A stretch of DNA of 64,000 bases from Selaginella moellendorffii (lineage: Eukaryota > Streptophyta > Lycopodiopsida > Selaginellales > Selaginellaceae): NCBI RefSeq assembly GCF_000143415.4, contig NW_003314300.1:1410230-1474229 (forward strand). The letters run 5' to 3'. Positions 9,530 through 20,232 of the stretch are shown in pieces. The notes under the pieces are model-generated. The model ran no database searches. It saw nothing but the letters and a program-made list of their open reading frames with translations, and had not been told where the DNA came from. The first letter of the stretch is position 1. Each line of letters begins with the position of its first letter. A program made the position numbers and the translations under genes.

Positions 9530-10200
9530 AAACTATAATATTCAGCAGAACTTCATTGGACAAGTTTATTACTAATGGTAGAATTTTATTTCATATATAT
9601 GTGTGTGTGTACATATACATATATACATAGGCACACTAAAACATTTTCATTAATTTGAGATATCAATATGAGTTCAAACTAAAGGTTGATTGTCTGTAAG
9701 AACTTATTATAAATTATTTATTTTATTTTATTTTAAATTAACAAAATTTAAATAGAAAAAATAATTAGATATAAAAAAGTAAATGATTGATATGTTGAGC
9801 ATGTCTTTGGTGGATTCTTAAGGAGTTCATTTTTAAAAAAAATTGCTATGCATTGCATGTAGCAATGCTTGGTTTGCTTAATGGTAGTTTTATTATTACT
9901 TATTAATCTAATTGATCAAATAAAGTTTATAATTATAAGCATGTTTGTAATTTATAAACACAAGATTAATCTTATTGCATATCAACCATTAAATGATAGA
10001 ATAAAAAAGAATATACTAGAAAGGGTTTAGGAAAGTTTATAAATTATAAACATGTTTATAAATTATAAATACCAGATTAATCTAAATGAATACCAACCGT
10101 TAGATAGTAGAATATCCTAGAATATCCAAGCATATTCTAGGTATATTCACTACCATCCCAGTCCCCCTATAGGTTTGCTTAAGCAAACCAAAAACCTTAA
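9530..10200. other. AT-rich spacer
   Basis: No open frame of note. A (GT)n/(ATAC)n microsatellite lies at about 9595-9630. Part of this stretch may be the distal end of the old gypsy LTR that starts at 10471 on the minus strand. Confidence 0.5.
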
Positions 10201-10711
10201 AACAAATAGGTTTATTCAAAGGGTATAGTCTTTCAAAGTATATATAGTTTATTAGGTATTCAATTTTATTTAGTTTATTTTATTATAATTTAGGTGATAT
10301 TGTGAGTGCATAAAATATGAAAAGGGAATACAAAAAATGAATTAACCTAAAAACTCTAATTTATATATAGAAACAAATGATTCAAATTGAAACCAATGTG
10401 ACAACTACTAAAATCCCACTATGCTAATATTAGTATACGGCATCGTAGCCATACATTTAAACTTCACATCATCCCCTCCTCTTGGAATAATGAAAGGCCA
10501 TCAAGGTTCTCTTATAAATGGGCTAAGATCTAAAGGAATATCAAGAGGAGGTATCAATAGATTTGTAAATGGTATCAATTGTTATTAATCCCTTTGTATG
10601 AAGCATTTCAACTGTTGCACATGTATAATTTCTAGAGGATTGGTCTACTAGATGTCATATTAAACTTTATAAATTTGTGGTTTAACTTGCTATAACACCC
10701 AATATAGTCTT
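10200..10711 (-). mobile_element. Old Ty3/gypsy element, 3' end and LTR (interrupted by the younger element)
   Basis: On the minus strand, 10711-10472 matches the plus-strand sequence at 28570-28796 (3' end of pol and untranslated region), including the polypurine tract CCAAGAGGAGGGGA. At 10471 the LTR starts as TGATGTGAAG, as TGATGTGAGG does at 28797. The upstream part of this element continues at 16187-16700 beyond the nested insertion. Numerous substitutions make it non-coding. Confidence 0.75.
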
Positions 10712-11046
10712 TGTCAAGACCCCTGACAAGATCAAGACTGGAAAATGCAAAAAGACAAAGAGAAAAGCTAGTGGAAACAAAGAAAAGGCCTTAGACTGGC
10801 GTTGATTCAGATTGTGGAGAAATGGAACAAGGCTAACCTATATATACTATAGGTTGATGAAGCTCCACCACTCTTGGATCGAGGACGGCCTAAATATAGC
10901 TGAGGTCGAGGAGGCGCCACATCATCATCAGGAATGTGGCTCGAGACTCAGGAATCGGGAAGTGTCTCGAGAGTCAGGAATGTGGTCTGCAGGTCAGGAA
11001 TCCGGCGAGAGTTAGGAATGTGGCAAGAATTGGGGGATTCCTGACA
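10712..11046 (-). repeat. 3' LTR of the chromovirus
   Basis: 335 bp, TGTCAAGACC... to ...TTCCTGACA on the plus strand. Contains a TATA-like run matching the one at 15979-15986 and the 15-nt fold-back segment at 10802-10816. Differs from the other LTR at four sites. Confidence 0.95.
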
Positions 11047-11060
11047 GCACCCCCTCCTCA
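11047..11060 (-). promoter_or_regulatory. Polypurine tract of the chromovirus
   Basis: The minus strand reads TTGAGGAGGGGGTGC directly before the 3' LTR, the normal place and composition of the plus-strand primer in LTR elements. Confidence 0.75.
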
Positions 11061-14000
11061 AGAACGAGTGGAACGAGGATGTGAATGAGAACGAAGAGGA
11101 GGATGAGATGAGTGGCGAGGGATGGGAGATGGAGAAAAAGAATGAGGACTGGGACGAAAAGGATAGCGGCAATGGAAGTCCTGAACAAGGTCAGGAGAAT
11201 GAATCAGGTTGTCTGCAGGTTCCCAAGTGCGTTCCTCAGGTCCGTAACCCTTCCAGTCCACCAGATAGTAGAGTTTAGACCGTGAAATCTTGGAATCAAG
11301 GATGTCCTGAACCTCATACTCAGACCCATCCTCGAGCTGCACTGGTGGAGGCGGAGGAATGACCCGATTTGGAATAGGACTGGGAATATAAGGCTCAAGG
11401 AGAGAGGAGTGAAAAACGGGGTGAATTTGATATGAGGAGGGAAGTGCAAGGCGATAAATGACAGGATTAATGATGGCAATGATAGAGAAAGGACCAAGGC
11501 GTTTGAAATCGAGTTTTGGACAGGGCCTAGTGGTGGAGATATTTCGCCTGAGGAACCAGACTTTATCCCCGATATTGTAAGGGGGACAATCCTGACGATG
11601 GACATTGGCAAATGTTTTATGAGATTCCTGAGCACGATGGAGGTGGAAGGAGATGGAGTTGTGGATTTCCTGGAGGTTGGAGATAAATGCCTCAGAGCGG
11701 GGATTTGAACGAGAGGATTCAGATGGAGAAGGAAGTGAGAGATTGAATCGGGGATTTCGGCCAGAGTTCGCAAAGAAGGGGGAAACTCGAAGAGAGGAGT
11801 GAACAGAGTTGTTATAGGAGAACTCAGCAAGGGGAAGGATATCGAACCAGTTATCCTGATGATAGTTGATGAAGCACCTCAAGAATTGTTCCAACGTCTG
11901 AATCGTTCACTCGGACTGCACATCAGTTTGAGGATGATATGCCGAAGAGAGGTTGGCCTTCACTCCAAGCAGCTGCAAAAACCGTTGCCAGAAATGAGAG
12001 ATGAGCTGAGGCCCCCGATCCGAAACCACATCTGTAGGAATCCCATGAAGTCGGAAAATTTCCCTGAATACCAGTTTTGCCATGTCCTCGCCCGAAAACT
12101 CCTTGGTACATGGCAAGAAGTGCGCCATCTTTGTGAAGCGATCCACCATGACTAAAATGCTGTTGAAGCCTCCAGAACTCGGAAGATCACTCAAGAAATC
12201 CATGGAGATGGATTCCCAAGGACTTGAAGGGACCGGAAGGGAACGAAGCAAACCTGAAGGAAGGTGGCGAGGTACCTTATTCCGGACACAAGTGTCATAG
12301 GAGGTAACAAAAGCTTTGATGTATGTGAGGCCACCAAAAGTCCCGTGCAACTAGCTCATAGGTTTTCGCAATGCCGAAGTGACCAGCAGTCGGGCTATCG
12401 TGGCACGCCATCAGGACCAACCTTCGAGCATCACCTTCAGGAACGTAAAGCTGCTCCCCACGGTACAATAAGCCATCTAAGAACTCGAACTCGTCAAATC
12501 GCCGGCAGTCGGGAATCACTGGGTGTCCAGCCTGAAGATGGGGGAAAATGTCGCTAGCGAGATCATCGGATTGAAGATCGTTTTTGATTGCATCCATCAA
12601 GGAGGAGTCCTGAGGGGCCAGGGAAATTGCCATAACTTGAAGCCGATCAGGACTGAGGATAACTTGATCCTGTTGATCGAAGGCAGGATTACCAGGCCTG
12701 AGACTGAGATAGGAGTGCCTTGAAAGAGCATCAGGAAGGCCTTGAAACTTTCCAGGTCTGTACTTGATAACAAAGTCAAACCGACTCAGGAATTGTGCCC
12801 ACCTTGCTTGACGACGGCTTAAAACTCGGGAAGTGGCAAAGTACTCGAGATTTTTGTGATCCGTCCAAACTGTTGTTTGATGGCTCGCCCCCTCCAAGAA
12901 ACGGCGCCACTCTCCAAAGGAATCCACGATGGCAAGGAGCTCCTTGTCGTGGATTTCGTAACTGATCTCCGCAGGCTGGAATTTCCGAGAATGGAAAGCA
13001 ACCGGATGAAGTTCGTGATCCGCTCCGAGTTGAGACAGCACAGCACCAATGGCAAAGTCGGAGGCATCAGCCTCGATGAAGAAAGGTTGTGAGGAATCAG
13101 CATGGATCAAGATAGGAGCAGAACTGAAGGCTGCCTTGAGTGTGTTGAAGGCCTGCTGGGCAGCAGCAGACCAAGAGAAGGGAACATCCTTGCGAGTGAG
13201 ATGTGTGAGAGGAAGGACAATATCAGAGTAGTGATTAATGAATTTGCGGTAGAAGTTGGCGAAGCCAAGGAAAACCTGAATGTCCGACATTGATTGTGGA
13301 GGCTCCCATTCGAGAATAGTCTTGACTTTGGCAGGATCCATCGTGATACCCTCAGGAGTGACAATGTACCCAAGGAACTCCACAGACTGCTGATCAAAGG
13401 AACATTTCTCAAGCTTCGCGTATAGGCCGTGTTCTCGCAGCTTCGCTAGCACCTTGCGAACATGTTCGTCATGCTCCTCCTGAGTTTTTGAGTAGATGAG
13501 GATGTCATCGAGGTAGACGATCACCATCTGATCAAGAAACTCCCGAAAGACGTCGTTCGCCATGTGTTGGAAAACTACTGGAGCATTTGTCAAGCCAAAT
13601 GGCATGACAATGTACTCGAAGTGGCCATAGCGGGTTCGGAACGCAGTCTTCCATTCATCACCAGGCCAGATCCGGATCAGGTTGTATGCTCCACGGAGGT
13701 CGATCTTGGTGAAGAAGCGGGCACCGCCGAGGCGTTCCAACAGGTCCGAGATCAGGGGCAGCGGATAACGGTTCCGAACAGTCACCTTGTTCAAACCTCG
13801 GTAGTCGATGACTAGCCGCAAGCTCCCATCCTTCTTCTTGACAAAGAAGATAGGCGCTCCAGCCGGGGACTGCGAATGCTGAATGTAGTCTGAGGCAAGG
13901 TTCTCATCCACGTACTCTTTGAGGGCCTTAAGCTCGGACGGAGATAACCTATAGATAGGCCCCCACGGAGGTGACGCTCCTTTCTGTAAATCAATGGGAC

Positions 14001-14874
14001 AATCATAAGGCCGATGAACAGGCAGTACACTAGCTTTTTTCTTGTCAAACACATCCCCAAAATCATGATACTTCTTAGGAAGACTGACAGGAGAAACATG
14101 CAAAGCAAAAAGAAAAAGAGGTTCTTCATGAAGGAGTTCTTTCATAGTGATTGTGGAGATAGGAGGAGGCGTACGACTAAATGGAATGATGAGACGAGGA
14201 TACGGTCCAGTGGAAGATGGAAGAGAGGAAAAAGAAGAGGGTGAAAACTTTATAGAGTCAGGAACAGAACCCCGATTTGAGTTTAGGGAACTTTTCCTGA
14301 TTCGGACTCGATGAACAGCAGGGGAAGCCGTGGGAGAGATGAGCTGTAATTCCTTCCAACAGATCTGAGGCTGATGTAGTTGGAACCAAGGAAGACCGAG
14401 AACCACAGAGGAGGACTTGTTGTTGATGATGTTGAAGGCGATATCGGTGACGGTGGACCTGATGTGTACTCGAACGGGCAACGTTTCCCTAAGTCCAGAA
14501 GATGGAGACACAAAATGCCCGCCGATGCCTTCAACCCTCAAATCCCGTATGGTAGGAGAAAGAGGAACGTGATGTCGGGCAGCAAAGTCCGTGTCCATGA
14601 AGCAGGAAGTTGCACCCGAGTCCAGTAACGCCAGAGCCTTGAGTCCTGATTGTCCGGTGAAAGAAAGGAGACATGGGATGCGAAAGTTGCGGGAATTGGT
14701 GGTGGCTTTGATGAAAGGTGGTGAGGAGCTTGATAAAGAAGAAAAGTGATTTTTATTCGGGGAGTCCAAACAGACAGCTCCTACTCTGTTTGGACAAGGT
14801 CGTTTCCCGACTGCAATAGAGGTGGACTTTGAGGCAGAGTGAACTCGAGCAGTCGAGGAGGCTTCTTGGGACAT
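11058..14874 (-). pseudogene. Chromovirus pol (protease, RT, RNase H, integrase, chromodomain), two lesions
   Basis: The frame 14874-12295 (859 codons) carries the aspartic protease (LLDSGATSCF, about residue 85), reverse transcriptase with YLDDILIYS (about residue 452), RNase H (DASDFAIGAVLSQ, about 603) and the start of integrase (HDSPTAGHFGIAKTY). Around 12310-12330 the frame shifts by one base; the integrase core (SMDFLSDLP, VSDRGPQLI, YHPQTD) continues in another frame to a TGA at 11907-11909 where gypsy relatives have CGA (Arg), just after the catalytic Glu. The same frame then runs 11894-11058 and ends with a chromodomain (VQDILDSK, YYLVDWKGYG, TWEP). Pol overlaps gag by 94 nt in the -1 frame. 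Confidence 0.92.
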
Positions 14875-15752
14875 ACAGTTGCTTTGTGATTAGGATCAGC
14901 ACAATAGAGGCAAAGATTATGAGATATTCGACGTTGCTTCTCAGCAGGACTCAACTTCCCTCTAATGAGTCGGGGAGTACCAGAAATATCCATCGGAACC
15001 GGAGCAGTAGGTTCAGGAGTATGCCCCGAAGACTCAAACTGGGATTCCTGAGTTTGGGACGGAAAAACAGCGGCGCGGCGACTTTCCTGATGACGTTCAA
15101 AGAGACGATTGTCACATCGAACAGCTTTGTTGATGGCATCCGACAGGTCCTTGGGATCCTCCATGGTGAGCAACAAATCCTTGACACCGTTGTTGAGGCT
15201 GAAACGAAATTGGTCAATTAGGGCCCGCTCATCCCACTGAGTGTCCAAAGCAAGGAGTTGGAACTCTGCAGCATAGATCAAGGCAGGACGAGACCCCTGA
15301 GAGAGACGTCTCATCTTTGTGGTAGCAGCCCGAACCCGATCCGTCTCGCCAAAACATGCTTCGAGCTTCTCTTTGAACAATTGAAGATCCATCAGCTCTA
15401 GAACCACGACCCCTTTCATGCTCTTCTCCAGAAGAGGAGAAAACCATGACAAAGCTGCACCTTCGAGCAACGTCCCAATCGCGCCGATTTGAGACTCGGG
15501 AGTAGGGTACCGCCGATGTTGAAGTGTGAAGATCGACTCCATCTGGTTCAAGAATCCGCGAAGCTCCGAACGCTTGCCTGAAAGTTTCGCCGGGAAGCTC
15601 ACCTTCGGTTCAAGAACTTTGCTGGATCCTTGAGCCGAAAGTGAAACAAGCTCCTGCTGCATGCGAAGAAGGGTCGCCTTCAGCTCGGTATTCTCAGACT
15701 GGATTTTTGCAAGGACTTCAGCAAAGAAATCAAGATGGCTTGGAGACTCCAT
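14781..15752 (-). CDS. Chromovirus Gag with CCHC zinc knuckle
   Basis: Structural protein of the retrotransposon, about 323 aa from the second Met (15752, MESPSHLDFFAEV); an upstream Met at 15803 would add a hydrophobic 17-residue stretch untypical of Gag, so I prefer the internal start. It has a coiled-coil-prone N-terminus (AEVLAKIQSENTELKATLL), the Ty3-type capsid region (FPAKLSGKRSELRGFLNQ, LLEGAALSWF), and near the C-terminus CLYCADPNHKATVC, a CX2CX4HX4C knuckle. The frame is uninterrupted. It ends inside pol, which is in the -1 frame, so a -1 ribosomal shift may make Gag-Pol. Confidence 0.85.
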   Translation of the reverse strand: MESPSHLDFFAEVLAKIQSENTELKATLLRMQQELVSLSAQGSSKVLEPKVSFPAKLSGKRSELRGFLNQMESIFTLQHRRYPTPESQIGAIGTLLEGAALSWFSPLLEKSMKGVVVLELMDLQLFKEKLEACFGETDRVRAATTKMRRLSQGSRPALIYAAEFQLLALDTQWDERALIDQFRFSLNNGVKDLLLTMEDPKDLSDAINKAVRCDNRLFERHQESRRAAVFPSQTQESQFESSGHTPEPTAPVPMDISGTPRLIRGKLSPAEKQRRISHNLCLYCADPNHKATVCPKKPPRLLEFTLPQSPPLLQSGNDLVQTE

Positions 15753-15834
15753 TGGCAAGAAGAAAGAAAAAAGGGGGAAAAAAAGGCAAAGGTAATCAAA
15801 CAATCAAAACGAGCTAAATCAAAAAACGAAAAAA

Positions 15835-15850
15835 CACAATCTGAATCAAA
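15835..15850 (-). promoter_or_regulatory. Primer-binding position of the chromovirus, complementary to its own LTR
   Basis: One base inside the 5' LTR the sense strand reads TTTGATTCAGATTGTG. It does not match the initiator-Met PBS (TGGTATCAGAGC). Fifteen of its bases are the exact reverse complement of CACAATCTGAATCAA in the LTR (15956-15942), which lies about 31 nt after the TATA box, at the expected RNA 5' end. That is the arrangement of self-primed Tf1/sushi elements. Confidence 0.75.
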
Positions 15851-15851
15851 C

Positions 15852-16186
15852 TGTCAAGACCCCTAACAAGATCAAGACTGGAAAATGCAAAAAGACAAAG
15901 AGAAAAGCTAGTGGAAACAAAGAAGAGGCCTTAGACTGGCGTTGATTCAGATTGTGGAGAAATGGAACAAGGCTAACCTATATATACTATAGGTTGATGA
16001 AGCTCCACCACTCTTGGATCGAGGACGGCCTAAATATAGCTGAGGTCGAGGAGGCACCACATCATCATCAGGAATGTGGCTCGAGACTCAGGAATCGGGA
16101 AGTGTCTCGAGAGTCAGGAATGTGGTCTGCAGGTCAGGAATCCGGCGAGAGTCAGGAATGTGGCAAGAATTGGGGGATTCCTGACA
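15852..16186 (-). repeat. 5' LTR of the chromovirus
   Basis: 335 bp. Its U3 holds several copies of a TCAGGAAT motif (16068-16180). The R/U5 boundary is inferred from the TATA box. Divergence from the 3' LTR is four transitions. Confidence 0.95.
15942..15986 (-). promoter_or_regulatory. TATA box and inferred transcript start with 15-nt fold-back sequence
   Basis: The sense strand has TATATATA at 15986-15979 and, 30-31 nt from its first base, the start of CACAATCTGAATCAA (15956-15942). Spacing fits a plant TATA-dependent start, so the mRNA would begin with, or next to, the sequence complementary to the primer-binding position. Confidence 0.6.
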
Positions 16187-16990
16187 GTCTTTTCCAATGA
16201 GCAAGAAGCCCCTTAGATAAACTACATATCATAAAATAAGGAAAATCCAAGTCATTTATTTTATACTCCGTAGATGGATGATGATAGAAGTTGTAGTGCC
16301 ATTGTCCTACTTGTACATGGCCTAAGTGTTCAATAGATTTTACTTGGACAAGTGGAAGAATGTTTGTCAAATACTAATCCCATGACTTAGCATTAGTAGC
16401 TCGTGGCAACTGTGAAAGTAAATCTAACTCCGTTGGTAATATTGGATCATGACCATATAAAAGTTTATATAGTGAAGCACTAACAAAATTCTACACCTCT
16501 ATGACATATACATATCAAAAAGACGATAAATAAACATCTCAATTTGAATGTTGAAAGTTTACGTACTTCACGATCACCATTTTGAAAGTCCAAATGAGCC
16601 GTTTCATTAAACCATTTAACTGTGAATAATAAACACTCGTGAAAGTGTGGTGTATCCCCAACCAAAACATCACCATATTTAAGTTGATGGCATTTAATTT
16701 TATGGGATATTTTCCATGACTAATTGCTAATAATAAATATATTATTATTGTTTTTGACTACTTGACTTATGGATGGAAGTTTGTGCTTTGCTAGCTTATT
16801 TGCAATTTGCTATTAGATACTTCCTCCTTAATCGAGTGGTGTTCTAACATTCTTATCTGAAATAGATTCTTTCAGATAATGGTCTTGTATTTATGGATGA
16901 GGTATTTCATGTTTTGATGTCTCGATTGGGGATACATTACACTTTCACAAGTGTTTATCATCTATGGTTTGGTAGACCACATATATTTTA
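16187..16990 (-). mobile_element. Old Ty3/gypsy element, integrase part (plus an inverted piece)
   Basis: The minus strand at about 16690-16190 carries a decayed end of integrase ('SLYKLLYGHDPI', then the region homologous to 28260-28560). It joins across the nested chromovirus to 10711. At 16790-16990 the plus strand encodes another integrase core piece ('RILSDNG', 'LGIHYTFTS') in the opposite orientation, matching 27960-28110, so the element is rearranged as well as mutated. Confidence 0.7.
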
Positions 16991-17554
16991 CCATTAATAG
17001 TGTGGTTTGGCAAAGTGGTGTATTTTATTTAGGTATAAATATATATCTAGCTATAAATATATATGGTATATCATACAGGGTGAAAAAAACCTGTTGAACA
17101 TAAAGGTAGTTAGATGAAGTGAACAATCTAATGACAGAATAACTTGTTTTGTCAAGATTTTCTAGATAGTGTGGTATATTTAAATAAAAATAATATCACT
17201 TTTTAAATTTACTGTGTAATAAAAGTTACAAAATAGAACACAATTGTTTACCTTACAATTCATAAACACTTTGCAGAATTTGATGGTAATTTGTTTTATT
17301 TTCATATATTATATATCTACCAAAAATTCCACTAAATTGCAAGAAGAAGAAAAAATACTAACTAAATGTGGCAAGACTTTGGTGTAATGGTTTTCAATTT
17401 ATATAGTACTTTAGTCTAACTTAAGAGGAATATTTTATATGAGTGAACAAACTTGGCAGTTTTGATAGCCAACATTTATCTAAAAGTGGAGTATAATTCT
17501 CCACAAATCAAAGACTATTGGTAAGTTTCAAGATGGATAGTTTCATTTGTTTCT
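16991..17554. other. AT-rich spacer
   Basis: No gene or clear repeat boundary seen between the old gypsy debris and the stop codon of the methyltransferase gene. Confidence 0.5.
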
Positions 17555-18682
17555 TTATAATTCAGTCCTTTGGAGAACAAGCAATATAACTTCAAAGGGA
17601 ATGGTCAAGGTCGTGATCTTTGCCACCATTCTCTTAAACATGAGCTCAACCAATTCTTCGTTGCCAATGTGCTGCCCAATTGCACGCCCTAACACTGCTT
17701 TCCACTTCTTCACTACTGCAGTAGCATTCCAGGATTTGGGATCTGGCTGAGGATATGTGAAATTTGCTGAGTAAATCACTTTGAAATACTCCTTTACTGG
17801 TTCTAGTGCTTCCTGGATTTCTTCCATGCTGCGAACATATATTGGGAGATTGAAGGTGTCCAAACTTTCCTGGCTCAAGAGCTCCTAAACAAAATTTGAC
17901 GGTCAAATATTGACCGAGAAAGTCAACTCACCTCTTGTATGAGATCCTTCCATGATGCTTCAAGGGCAAGAGTAAGATCAACTGTGATCAACTCTTGAGT
18001 GAGTCGAATGGGAAACATGGTAACAAGGATGCCTCCACTCACAACTTCTTGAGCTCGGTGCTGGAGAAAGTTTGAGAAATCATCGCTAGCTTGCCGAGCA
18101 AAGGCCTCGAGTGCTGCTGGTGGAGAGAACCGATCGATAACCATGGTATCTTTGTTCCAGGCTGTGGAGTTTCTATCAATGATTTCATCGGGAATCTAAC
18201 AAGAGACGAGCGTGATTAGCTTGAGCTTTGAAAGAACGAGGTGTTACCTTGGAGATGTAGTGCAATGCATGGCTTGTCATTGCAAAGTGGATGGAGGAGC
18301 GAGGAAAGAGTCTGTGATAGAATGATCCGGGAACTCCACTGAAGAAGTATGGCTCGCCTTGGAGATGTGGAACTTTAGAAAAGAGCGTGTTGAAGTCATT
18401 GGCAGTGGTATCCGAGAAAATGGCTTGGATTTCCAAAGACGAAGAAGAAGAAAAGGGAAGCTTTTGATCTCTCAGCTGGATGATCTCTCGAGCGACAAAG
18501 TCTATGGCGTGGATTGTGTTTGAGCAGCCCAAGTCCGCAATTCTGATCACTTTCAAGGATGGATCAAGCAAGAGTGTATTGTTTGCCATGATTTCCTTGA
18601 TTGTGGGCTGGACATTCTTGAAGCTCTGAGCCTGAAGGGATGAATTCTGATGGTAACTATCCTCTCCTAAGCCGCCTTGCAT
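17555..18682 (-). CDS. SABATH family carboxyl methyltransferase
   Basis: Three exons, 18682-18248, 18195-17932 and 17884-17555, with 52- and 47-bp GT-AG introns and consistent phase; 342 aa. SABATH enzymes move a methyl group from S-adenosylmethionine to the carboxyl of small acids such as salicylate, jasmonate or IAA. Landmarks: N-terminal 'GGLGEDSYHQNSSLQ', SAM-binding 'IADLGCSNT', 'GVPGSFYHRLFP', 'SIHFAMTSHALHYISKIP', and the C-terminal cap 'KRMVAK'. The usual W of 'LHWLS' is Tyr here, which touches the acyl-substrate pocket, so the acid used cannot be told. Cytosolic; no targeting signal. A decayed tandem copy follows upstream. Confidence 0.9.
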
Positions 18683-19004
18683 CCTCTTTAGTCTTGATGC
18701 ACAACTTGAATTACAACTTCACTACATAGAAAGATTCTTTATAAATGAAACGAACACACTTGTATGCTTGGCAAAGGAAGAGTGATCGAAATCATTTAGG
18801 AAACATTGAACGTGTGCTCATCAGGATTGAATCGACTTCTTAGTGGGCCACAAAAGTCACAGATTCCTCGTTTCAGAAAAACTCAATTGGTATCTTTTGG
18901 AGTTTTGGTTTTCAAGATATCCATCCAGATTCCAGCCATCTCTATCACACTAGAATTCACACCATTTTCACTTCCTCTGAAGAAGAGTAACATCACACAG
19001 AGTC

Positions 19005-19680
19005 CTGAGTTTGGGCAACATTCTCTCAAACATGAGCTCCACCAGCAATGTGCTGCTCAACAGAATGCTTGGCTACAGCTTTCACCTATTTGAAGCCGCG
19101 AAGATGCATGGGAAAGTTTCAACTCTCCAAAATAACGTTGACTCGGTCACACAAATTCTTACCATCGTTGACTGATGTGATGGTGTGGTGGGACTTATAG
19201 AAACATCAAAAGATGCCTTTCTCGGTGGTCGACAAAGTTGGAGATATCATCCCTGGTTTGCTGAGCAAAGATCTCGATTGGCGGGGAGAATCCGATTGAC
19301 GTTTTGTTCCAGGCTCCAGAGTTCTTATCCATGACTTCATCAGGAATCTAGCAGGAGATCATACGGAAGCGCGGGATAACGAAGGATAAGTTGACATTCC
19401 TCTGATTTATTCATTTCCGAATGAAAAACTATTATATTGTGAAAAGTTCAATCCATATAAAATTTGCAACTTTTTAAAGAAAATGACTTGGATTTCCAAA
19501 GAAGAAAAAGAAGAACAAGGAAGCTTTTGATCTCGATCTCTTGAGCAACGAAGTCAATAGCAGTTTTGAGCAGCCCCACAGCAATTCTGATCACTTTCAA
19601 GGATGAAAAGATGCTGACCGGATGCATGGATCAAGCAGCTGTTCACACTGCCAAGATATCGAAAAAATGGGCTGGAGAAA
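19005..19680 (-). pseudogene. Decayed tandem copy of the SABATH methyltransferase
   Basis: Blocks at about 19020-19060, 19190-19345 and 19480-19625 match, in order, the C-terminal, middle and first exons of the gene at 17555-18682. For example the minus strand of 19300-19345 repeats the 'IPDEIIDRNS' to 'AWNK' segment. There are deletions, frameshifts and no continuous frame. Same strand as the intact gene, so it arose by tandem duplication. Confidence 0.8.
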
Positions 19681-19870
19681 CACAAGATGATCATTTTTCC
19701 AATTGACTTCGAATGAGAAATCTTCCAGGAAAGACTGATCCTACAAATACAGTAAAAAGACAAAGCCAAGGCTTATCTACAACTCACCTAAGAGCCCTCC
19801 ATTTTTCTTGTGAACGTTTCGATATAAATCTTGGAAGGACAAAGCCAAAACCAAGGTAAGTGAAAGAAAG

Positions 19871-20170
19871 GTGGTGTGTAAGAAAATGGCTGGCCTGATC
19901 TTCTTCGTCAAGGTGTCGTTTCTTCTCTTGGCGCTGCTGGTCGTGGCGGGAGGGGCTTGCACTGATCCCGATCTTCCAGAGAAATCTCTCCCTTGCATCG
20001 ATGACGGCAAAGCTCTCGATTCTCCAACCAGTCAGTGCTGCGTCGCCGTGAGAAGCCTCAGCCTGGATTGCTTTTGTAGCTTGCTCGAAGGGACAGTCAT
20101 GGCCCAGAGAGTGAAGACGTATATCGCTGCTTGCAGCCTGGTCGTTCCACCGGGCTTTGCATGCACTTGA
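19871..20170 (+). CDS. Non-specific lipid transfer protein-like (8-Cys motif)
   Basis: Single-exon, 99 aa. A signal peptide (MAGLIFFVKVSFLLLALLVVAGGA after an optional five-residue lead) is followed by a short mature chain with eight cysteines in the order C-C-CC-CxC-C-C ('SLPC', 'SQCCVAV', 'LDCFCSLL', 'IAACSLVVPPGFAC'). This is the plant 8-Cys motif of nsLTP/DIR1-like proteins, which bind lipids in a hydrophobic tunnel in the apoplast. The short mature length (about 70 aa) resembles type 2/DIR1-like forms. The start may be Met1 (19871) or Met6 (19886); both give the same secreted product. Confidence 0.82.
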   Translation: MVCKKMAGLIFFVKVSFLLLALLVVAGGACTDPDLPEKSLPCIDDGKALDSPTSQCCVAVRSLSLDCFCSLLEGTVMAQRVKTYIAACSLVVPPGFACT

Positions 20171-20232
20171 TCTAAACAACTATCTTGTAAGTTTTGGAGA
20201 ACAAAAATGCTTACGTTTTTTTTTTTTGAGAT

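Larger units (their letters stand above)
10712..16186 (-). mobile_element. Young chromodomain Ty3/gypsy LTR retrotransposon
   Basis: Complete 5475-bp element on the minus strand with two 335-bp LTRs (TG...CA ends) and a perfect 5-bp target duplication GTCTT at 10707-10711 and 16187-16191. Internal order is gag, protease, reverse transcriptase, RNase H, integrase, chromodomain, which identifies a chromovirus. The LTRs differ at only four of 335 positions (all transitions), so the insertion is recent. It sits inside an older gypsy element. Pol carries one frameshift and one nonsense change, so this copy cannot supply integrase. Confidence 0.95.
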
